42,139 nucleotides of DNA from Streptomyces sp. H27-H5. GTDB lineage: Bacteria; Actinomycetota; Actinomycetes; Streptomycetales; Streptomycetaceae. The number at the start of each line of letters is the position of its first letter. Positions within the stretch are counted from its first letter, which is position 1. The stretch covers positions 1-42,139 of the forward strand of contig NZ_JAPNLK010000074.1 of the NCBI RefSeq assembly GCF_026627505.1. The letters run 5' to 3'. This document shows positions 8,057-15,800 of this stretch, piece by piece. The notes beneath the pieces were generated by a model that worked only from the letters and a program-made list of their open reading frames with translations, had not been told where the DNA came from and ran no database searches. A program made the position numbers and the translations under genes.

Positions 8057-9447
8057 CCTCCGGCACGGCTCTCAAGGAGCGTTGGTACCGGATCCTGGTG
8101 GCCGGTTACGCGATCTCCTCGTACGGCACCTTCCTCAACCTGGTCGCGCTGAACCTGTACGTGTACGCGGTGACCAACCGGGCTTTGGCCGTCGGCGCGT
8201 TCATGACCGTGCGGTTCGCCGCCGGGTTCCTGACCGGCCTGGTCGCCGGACCGCTGCTCGCCCGCTGCTCCGTCAAAGGCGCCATGCTCTGGGCGAACCT
8301 GGTCCAGGCGGCGGCGATGCTGCTCCTCGTGGTGGTGCCGGACGCCCACCACACGGCCTCGCTGTTCACCGTCTCCGCCGTGGTCGGCGCCGCGGGCACC
8401 CTGTTCATGGTCGCGTTCCGCAGCTCGATCCCGCACATGGTCGGCGAGGGCCGCACCACATGGGCCAACTCCCTGATGGTCAGCTGGCGTTCGATGGCCA
8501 TGGTGGCGGGCTTCGCCTCCTCGGGCGTCGTGGTCTCCCTGCTGGGCTACACCGCCGCCTTCCTCGCGGACATGGGCACCTTCCTGGTCTGCGCCCTCAC
8601 CGTCGCCCTGCTGCCGATGGCCCGGGACGCGGCCGACGACGCGGCCGACGACGCAGCCGACGACGCAGCCGACGACACGGGTGACACCGGCGAGAAGGGC
8701 GGTGTGGAGGGCGACGGGGGCGCCAAGGGCGCCAAGGGGGCCGAGGGGAAGATCCGGTCCTCCGCCGCGCTCGCCGCGCTGGGAGCCGCCCCGGCCCTGC
8801 TGCTGATGGTGGCCCTGCGCGGGGTCGACGCACTGGGATCGTCCTCGCACAACGCCGCCCTGCCCGTGTACTCCACCCGACTGGACGCCGACTCCCCGGC
8901 CGTCTTCGTCAGCGTCTTCTGGTGCGTGTGGGCCATCGGCAACGTCCTCGCCCAACAGGTGCTGCGCCGGTACGCGAAGCGCACCGAACGCGCCGTCGGC
9001 TCCCTGGGGTTCGGACTCGGCACCATCGTGATGTCGGCGACGTTCATCCTGGCGTTCGCCGGGTTCCCGTGGACGGCGACCATCGTGATCGCCCTGCTCG
9101 CCGGCGCGGCCGACGGGCTCACCGAAGTCTCGTACACCTCACACCTGCAGACCCTCCCGAGCGGCCTGCGCACCCACGCCTTCGGGCTCTCCGCCACCGT
9201 CGAGAACCTCGGCTTCGGCGTCGGGATGATCGTGGTCGCGACCGCGTTGGACGCCTTCACCCCGCTGTCGGTCGTCGCCGTCGCGCACGGCGCCGCCATC
9301 CTCGTGGCCCTGGTCTTCGTGGCCCAGGTGCTCTGGCAGCGCAACGCGTCGCGGAAGGCGACGGCGGACAGCGACGAGGGAGGGAGCGGCGATGCAGGAC
9401 CGGCGCGTGGCAGTCATCGGGATGGCGCTGAGGTTTCCGGGGGCTGA
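8053..9447 (+). CDS. MFS transporter, likely product exporter
   Basis: 464 aa from GTG 8053; the frame is also open to ATG 7960. It begins VTSGTALKERWYRILVAGYA and shows about 10-12 hydrophobic helices in two halves, as in EntS/MFS_3-type drug or siderophore exporters. The loop between the halves carries an acidic tract of DDAA repeats followed by a Gly/Lys-rich segment (nt about 8629-8750). There is no good ribosome-binding site in front of the GTG, which fits coupling from the leader ORF. The gene overlaps the PKS gene by 56 bp, so the two are co-transcribed. Export of, and resistance to, the cluster product is inferred from position. Confidence 0.85.
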   Translation: MTSGTALKERWYRILVAGYAISSYGTFLNLVALNLYVYAVTNRALAVGAFMTVRFAAGFLTGLVAGPLLARCSVKGAMLWANLVQAAAMLLLVVVPDAHHTASLFTVSAVVGAAGTLFMVAFRSSIPHMVGEGRTTWANSLMVSWRSMAMVAGFASSGVVVSLLGYTAAFLADMGTFLVCALTVALLPMARDAADDAADDAADDAADDTGDTGEKGGVEGDGGAKGAKGAEGKIRSSAALAALGAAPALLLMVALRGVDALGSSSHNAALPVYSTRLDADSPAVFVSVFWCVWAIGNVLAQQVLRRYAKRTERAVGSLGFGLGTIVMSATFILAFAGFPWTATIVIALLAGAADGLTEVSYTSHLQTLPSGLRTHAFGLSATVENLGFGVGMIVVATALDAFTPLSVVAVAHGAAILVALVFVAQVLWQRNASRKATADSDEGGSGDAGPARGSHRDGAEVSGG

Positions 9448-12400
9448 CACACCCGCACGGTACTGGGACGACATCCGCTCCGGCGCATCGCACGTACGCC
9501 CCTTCACCCAGGCCGAGTTCGCGGCCGCCGGGTTACCTGACGAGGTCCACCGGGCCCCGGGCTTCACCGGCGCGAGCGCCCTGCTGCCCGGCATCGAGGG
9601 CTTCGACGCCGCCTTCTTCGGGATGAGCGGCCGCGAGGCCACCCTGACCGACCCCCAGCAGCGGCTGTTCCTGGAGTGCTGCCACCACGCGCTGGAGGAC
9701 GGCGGTCACGCGGGCACCGCCGAGCGGGTCGGCGTGTACGCGAGCATCGGCTACCGCCTGTACTCCCTGCACAGCTACCTCGCGTCACAGATCGGCGAAC
9801 CGGGCGGCCGGGCCGACTCCGGTGGTCCGGTCGGATCGGGTGGTTCGGCCGGCCGGGACGGCTCGCGGGACTGGGCCGAGATCAAGCAGATCCAGGTCGG
9901 CAACTACTCCGATTTCACCGCCAACCGCGCCGCCTTCCGGCTCGGCCTCACCGGGCCCGCCGTCAACGTCGCCACCGCCTGCTCCAGCGGCCTGGTCTCC
10001 GTCCACCTGGCCTGCCAGGCGCTGCTCGCCGGCGACGCGGACCTGATGGTGGTGGGCTCCGCCGCACTGCACCTGCCGCAGGTCACCGGGCACCGGCACG
10101 TACGGGGATCGACGATCTCCCGGACCGGCGCCGTGCGGGCCTTCGACGCGGCGGCCGACGGCACGGTCGGCGGCAACGGGGTGGCCGCCGTCCTGCTCAA
10201 GCCCCTGGCGAGGGCGCTCGCCGACGGGGACACCGTGCACGGGGTGATCCTGGGCTCCGCGGTGACCAACGACGGCGCGGACAAGGCCGGCTTCGCTGCC
10301 CCCGGCGTCGCGGGCCAGCGGGACGCCGTGCTCGGCGCACTGGCCAACGCCGGCGTCGGGGCCGACACGATCGGCTACCTGGAGGCGCACGGCACCGGCA
10401 CCTACAAGGGCGACCCGATCGAGTTCGCCGCGCTCACCGAGGCCTACCGGCGACACACCGACCGCACCGGATTCTGCGCGCTCGGCTCCACCAAGCCCGC
10501 CATCGGACACCTGGACAGCGCCGCCGGCCTCGCCGGACTGATCAAGGCCCTCCTCGTCCTGCGGCACGCCACGATCCCCCCGCTGGTGAACCTCACCCGC
10601 CCCAACCCCCTGCTAGGCGTCGAGGACAGCCCGTTCACGCTGCCCCGGCGGGCCGCTCCCTGGCCGGCGGACGGCCCGCGCCGGGCGGGCGTGCACTCCA
10701 TCGGCATGGGAGGCACCAACGCGCACGTGATCCTCGAAGAGGCCCCGGCCGCCCCCGCGCGCCCCCCGGTCGGCCCGGTCCCCGCCCTGCTGCCCCTGTC
10801 GGCACAGAGCCCCCGAGCCCTGGACGACAGCGCCCGGGCGCTGCGCGACACCCTGCGCCGGCGCGCGGACCTCGCCCCCGCCGACGTGCTGACCACCCTG
10901 GCCCTCGGCCGTCGCCACCTGCGCCACCGGCTCGTCGTCACCGCGCCCGCAGGGCGCCTGGCCGAGGCCCTGGACGCGTACCTCGGGGACCCGACCCGGC
11001 ACGACGGAGAGGAGTCCCGCTCGGTACGGGACGCGGCCCCTGCCCGTGCCGACGGGGCTCCCGCCCGTGCCGACGGGGGCATCGCCCACCACACCGGGAC
11101 GGTCGAAGGGCCGGCTCCGGTCGTGCCCGGGTTCGTCTTCAGCGGCCAGGGCAGCGGCCGGCCCGGTATGGCCGGCGCGCTCGCCGCGCACTCCCCGCAG
11201 GCGGCCGAGGTGCTCCGGGAGTGCGCTCGGATCCACCGGGAGGAGACCGGGGAGGACCACTTCCTCGAACGCGTGGTCGCCGGCCGGGGGCCGGGCCGGT
11301 GGGACACCGACTTCGCCCAACCGGCGATCTTCGCCCTCCAGGTCGCCCAGGCCAGGCTCTGGCGCCACCTGGGCGTGACCCCGTCCGTCGTCGCCGGGCA
11401 CAGCGTGGGGGAGTACGCGGCCCTGTGCGTCGCCGGCGCCCTCACGGTCGAGGACGGCATGCGGCTGCTGTGCCGGCGCGGCCGGCTCATGCAGGACACC
11501 GAGCCCGGCGCCATGCTGGCCGTGTTCAGCCCCCTGGAACGAGTACGGGAACTCCTCGACGGCCTCGGACGGTCGACGCACGGCCCCCTCGAACTGGCCG
11601 TGTCCAACGGGCCCGCGCAGCACGTCGTCGCCGGCCGGCCGGCCGCGGTGGAGGCCGCCCGCTCCTGGCTCGCCGAACGCGGGGAGACGAGCGAACCGCT
11701 GCCCGTCGACCGCGCCTTCCACACCGCGCTCCTCGACCCGGTCCTGGACGCGTTCCGCGCCGCCGCCGAGAAGACCGAACTACGCCCCGTACAAATCGAC
11801 TTCGTCAGCGGGCTCGACGGTCGCACCCGGCCCGCGGGGTGGCTGCCCGACGCCGATCACCTGGTCCGCCAGGCCCGGCACACGGCCGACTTCCACGCCG
11901 TGCTGGGCACGCTCGCCCCCGTCGGAGTCCTCGTCGAACTCGGACACGGCGCACCCCTGACCGGCCTGGCCCGCCGGGCGATACCCGACGCCCTCTGCGT
12001 CCCGACCCAGCCCCCCGGGCGTGCCGTCCGTGCCGTCCGTGCCGTCCGCGAGGGCGGCGATCCGGACGGCCCGTGGACGGCGGTGGCCCGGCTGCACTGC
12101 GCCGGCGTCGCCATCGACTGGGCGGCGCTCCTCGACGGCTGTCCCGGCCGGCGCGTCCCACTGCCCGTGTACCCGTTCCAGCACCGGTCGTACTGGACGG
12201 GACCCCCACCGTATTCCGTTCCCCAGGCGGACCGCGCACCCACGAACCAAGGCTCCATGGAGGACGGCATGACCGAACGGGACGTACTCACGCGCGTACG
12301 CGAACTCACCGCGCGCCACCTCGGTTACGACCTCGCCGAGGTGCGCGCCGGGCAGACGTTCATCGGTCTCGGCGCCGACTCGCTGCAACTGATCGGGATG

Positions 12401-12832
12401 TTGAGGCAGTTGGAGGCCGAGTTCGGGGTGCGGCTCGCGATCCGCGACGTGCTGGAGGATGCGGGTACACCGGAGCTGACGGCCCGCCTGATCGCCTCGC
12501 GTTCCTCGGGCGCCTCCGGTGCCACGCCGGCCTCCGGCGCCTCGGTTGTCTCCGGCGGCCCGGGCGTCCCCAGCGTCTCCGGTGGCTCGGTGTTCGCCGA
12601 CCCCGCAGGGCCCGCCCCGCTGACCGTGCTCGCACCCGCACCCGCGCCCATATCCGTCCCCGCACCGGCGCCCGCCCCGATACCCGCACCGGCGCCCGCC
12701 GCCGAGGACGCGCACCGCGCGGAGATCGCCGAGCTGCGCCGCCAGATCGACCTGCTGGCCGAGACCCAGGCCGCCATGCTGGTGCAGCTCTCCGAGGCCG
12801 TGGCCCTGCTCGGCGCCGAGCGCGTCCGATGA
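9392..12832 (+). CDS. Type I polyketide synthase, one module KS-AT-ACP
   Basis: 1146 aa from ATG 9392 behind GAGGGAGGG. KS spans about residues 5-430, with catalytic Cys197 in TACSSGL, His333 in EAHGTGT and His373 in IGHLDSAAG. AT spans about 570-860, with Ser671 in GHSVGE. The RAFH motif at His777 resembles malonyl-type rather than methylmalonyl-type (YASH) ATs. ACP spans about 960-1040, with phosphopantetheine Ser997 in LGADSLQ. KR, DH and ER are absent, so a 3-oxoacyl-ACP should be the product. The C-terminus is a Pro/Ala linker and then a helical segment (EIAELRRQIDLLAETQ) likely to dock to the next protein. Codon 48 is TTA (9533-9535), implying bldA dependence. No loading module is encoded, so the starter must arrive from a CoA ester or in trans. 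Confidence 0.93.
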   Translation: MQDRRVAVIGMALRFPGADTPARYWDDIRSGASHVRPFTQAEFAAAGLPDEVHRAPGFTGASALLPGIEGFDAAFFGMSGREATLTDPQQRLFLECCHHALEDGGHAGTAERVGVYASIGYRLYSLHSYLASQIGEPGGRADSGGPVGSGGSAGRDGSRDWAEIKQIQVGNYSDFTANRAAFRLGLTGPAVNVATACSSGLVSVHLACQALLAGDADLMVVGSAALHLPQVTGHRHVRGSTISRTGAVRAFDAAADGTVGGNGVAAVLLKPLARALADGDTVHGVILGSAVTNDGADKAGFAAPGVAGQRDAVLGALANAGVGADTIGYLEAHGTGTYKGDPIEFAALTEAYRRHTDRTGFCALGSTKPAIGHLDSAAGLAGLIKALLVLRHATIPPLVNLTRPNPLLGVEDSPFTLPRRAAPWPADGPRRAGVHSIGMGGTNAHVILEEAPAAPARPPVGPVPALLPLSAQSPRALDDSARALRDTLRRRADLAPADVLTTLALGRRHLRHRLVVTAPAGRLAEALDAYLGDPTRHDGEESRSVRDAAPARADGAPARADGGIAHHTGTVEGPAPVVPGFVFSGQGSGRPGMAGALAAHSPQAAEVLRECARIHREETGEDHFLERVVAGRGPGRWDTDFAQPAIFALQVAQARLWRHLGVTPSVVAGHSVGEYAALCVAGALTVEDGMRLLCRRGRLMQDTEPGAMLAVFSPLERVRELLDGLGRSTHGPLELAVSNGPAQHVVAGRPAAVEAARSWLAERGETSEPLPVDRAFHTALLDPVLDAFRAAAEKTELRPVQIDFVSGLDGRTRPAGWLPDADHLVRQARHTADFHAVLGTLAPVGVLVELGHGAPLTGLARRAIPDALCVPTQPPGRAVRAVRAVREGGDPDGPWTAVARLHCAGVAIDWAALLDGCPGRRVPLPVYPFQHRSYWTGPPPYSVPQADRAPTNQGSMEDGMTERDVLTRVRELTARHLGYDLAEVRAGQTFIGLGADSLQLIGMLRQLEAEFGVRLAIRDVLEDAGTPELTARLIASRSSGASGATPASGASVVSGGPGVPSVSGGSVFADPAGPAPLTVLAPAPAPISVPAPAPAPIPAPAPAAEDAHRAEIAELRRQIDLLAETQAAMLVQLSEAVALLGAERVR

Positions 12833-15800
12833 GCACCACCGCGGCCGACCGCGCCGCCGCGCTCTCCCGGCAGCTCACGGCGCAGCTCGCCACCGCCCGG
12901 GCCCGCCTCACGCCCCCGCCCGCGGAGCCGACACCCCCGCCCTCGCACGGCCCGCGCATCGTGCTGCCCGAGGGTGCCGGGATGGCCGGCGACGGCGCCG
13001 ACGCCGCCCAGCGCGCCCACGCCGCCGAACTCGGCCGCCGCCTGGTCGAGCGCACCCGCACCTCGAAGGAGCTGGCCCAGAGCCGGCGTGCCGTACTGGC
13101 CGACAGCCGGGCCGTCGTCGGTTTCCGCCGCTCCACCAAGGAGACCCTGTACCCGCTGGTGGCCCGTTCGGCGCGCGGCGCACGGCTCACGGACGTGGAC
13201 GGCAACCAGTACACCGACATCACGATGGGCTTCGGCGCCCTGCTCTTCGGGCACGAACCGGAGTTCGTCACGGCGGCCGTGCGCGGGCACCTCGACGACG
13301 GCCTGCGCTTCGGCCCCCGCCCGGTCGAAGCCGGCGAGGTCGCCCAACTCCTCGCCGACATCACCGGCCTGGAACGGGTGGCGTTCGCGAACTCCGGAAC
13401 GGAGGCCAACTCGGCCGCCCTGCGCCTGGCCCGCGCCGCCACCGGCCGCGACCGCGTCGTCATGTTCCGCGGCTCCTACCACGGCCACATCGACTCGGTA
13501 CTGGGTCGCCCCGGCCCGGAGTCCGGGCGCGCCGTGCCCGTCACCCGCGGCATCCCCGACAGCGCCGTCGCCGAACTCCTCGTCCTCGAATACGGCAGCC
13601 AGGACGCCCTGGAGACCATCGACGCGCTCGGCGACACCATCGCCGCCGTCATCGTCGAACCGGTCCAGTGCCGCAACCCCGCACTGCGCCCGGTCGAGTT
13701 CCTGCGCACCCTGCGCGACCTCACCCGACGGCGCGGCATCGTACTGCTCTTCGACGAGATGCTCACCGGTCTGCGGCCCCATCCCCGGGGCGCACAGCAC
13801 CATTTCGGCGTCGTCCCCGACCTCGCCACCTACGGCAAGGCGCTGGGCAGCGGCTTCCCGATCGGCGCGATCGCCGGCCGCGCCGACATCCTGGACGGGG
13901 TGGACGGCGGCTTCTGGCGGTACGGCGACGACAGCCGGCCCGAGGTCGAGACCACCTTCTTCGGCGGCACGTACATGCAGCACCCGCTGTCCATGGCGGC
14001 GGCCAAGGCGGTCCTCACCCACCTCACCGCCGAGGGCCCCGCCCTCCAGGAGCGGCTCAACGCCAGGACCGACGCCCTCGCCGACGACCTGAACGCCTTC
14101 TTCCGGGACGAGGAATTCCCCCTGGAACTGGCCCACTTCGGCTCCATGTTCCGGTTCACCCACCGAGCCGACATGGAACTGCTCTACCAACACCTCCTGA
14201 CGCGCGGCGTCTACGTCTGGGAGTGGCGCAGCTTCTACCTGTCCACCGCCCACACCGACGGCGACGTCGAACGGGTATCCGACGCGGTGAAGGACTCGCT
14301 GCGCGCCCTGCGCGCCGGCGGCTTCTTCCCCACCAGCCGCCCGGGCGTCCGGTCGCGGCCGGCCGCGCGGCCCGCCCGTCCCCGGCCCGCCCCCGACTTC
14401 GGGATGTACTTCTTCGGCGACCACCCCGACGCCGACGAAGGCCCCGGCGACGACGGCCGGCACGCGCCGCGGCCCGCCGACGCGTACGAGCGGATCATCG
14501 AGACGGCGCGCTTCGCCGACGAGCGCGGCTTCAGCTCGCTGTGGGTCCCCGAACGGCACTTCCACTCCTTCGGCGGCCTCTTCCCCAACCCGTCCGTCCT
14601 CGCGTCCGCGCTGGCCCGGGAGACCGACCGCATCCGGCTGAACGCCGGTTCCGTGGTCCTGCCGCTCCACGACCCGGTCCGTGTCGCCGAGGAATGGTCG
14701 GTCGTCGACAACCTGTCCGGCGGGCGGGTCGGCATCGGCTGCGCCACCGGCTGGCACGCCCAGGACTTCGCCCTCCACCCGGACCGCTTCGCGCGCCGCA
14801 AGGAGATCGGGTTCGCCCACCTGGACGACGTACGGACCCTGTGGCGCGGCGGAACCCTGCGCCGGACCACGGGGAGCGGCGCGGAGGTCGGGATCCGCGT
14901 CCACCCCCGCCCGGTGCAGGCCGAGCCCCCGATGTTCCTGGCCACCTCCGGGCGCCGGGACTCGTACGAGGAGGCGGCGGAGCGCGACCTGGGCATCGTC
15001 ACCCACCTGATGAACCAGACGATCGCCGAGCTGGCCGAGAACGTCCGCCACTACCGCAAGGTGCGCGAGCGGCACGGCCTCGACCCCGACGCGGGCCGCG
15101 TGACCGTACTCCTGCACACGTACCTCGGCGAGGACCACGCGACGGCGCGGGCGCAGGCACTGGAGCCGATGAGCCGCTACCTGCGGTCCTCGCTCCAGAT
15201 GCGCTCGGCGGCGGGGGCACTGGCGAGCAGCCCTCAGGACGTGGCCGGCGCGAGCGAGGAGGACCTCGACTACCTCTTCCGTCGGGCGTACGACCGGTAC
15301 TGCGACGAACGCGCCCTGATCGGCACGCCCGAGACCTGCGCCCCGGTGGTCGAAGCGCTGCGCCGGGCGGGCGTCGACGAGATCGCCTCGCTCGTCGACT
15401 TCGGCATGCCGGCCGACCTGATGCGGTCCGGACTGGAACGGCTCGACGCGCTGCGGGCCCGGTTCCACGACCCCGGCGAGGCTGCCGCGGAAGCCGGGGC
15501 CGAAGTCGGGGCCGGGGCCATCGCGGGGCCTGTCGACGTGTCCGCGCCCGCGAGCGACGCCCAGCGGCGGATCTGGCTCGCGTCCCAGCTCATCGGGGAC
15601 CCCGCCGCCTACAACGAGATCCAGGCGGTGCGACTGAGCGGCGCCCTGGACACGGCGGCCCTCGGCGAGGCCGTCGCCGGTCTCGTGGAGCGGCACGCCG
15701 CGCTGCGGACCGTGTTCCGCGCGGGCACCGGGGACGAGACGGTCCGGCAGGTCGTCCGGGCCGACGCGGACATCGCGCTGCGAGCGAGCGACCTGCGGGA

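Noticed and set aside
8629..8690. GACGACGCGGCC repeats in the MFS gene as a CRISPR or regulatory repeat
   Set aside because: They are in-frame codon repeats (Asp-Asp-Ala-Ala) in the central cytoplasmic loop. No CRISPR array was seen anywhere.
9676..12828. Upstream extension of the synthetase frame inside the PKS gene
   Set aside because: The translation there is Arg/Pro/Gly-rich shadow sequence. The real start is the ATGA overlap at 12829.
9392..12832. Hidden ketoreductase or dehydratase in the PKS
   Set aside because: No NADPH-binding GxGxxG-type or HxxxGxxxxP motif lies between AT and ACP, and the spacing leaves no room for such a domain.
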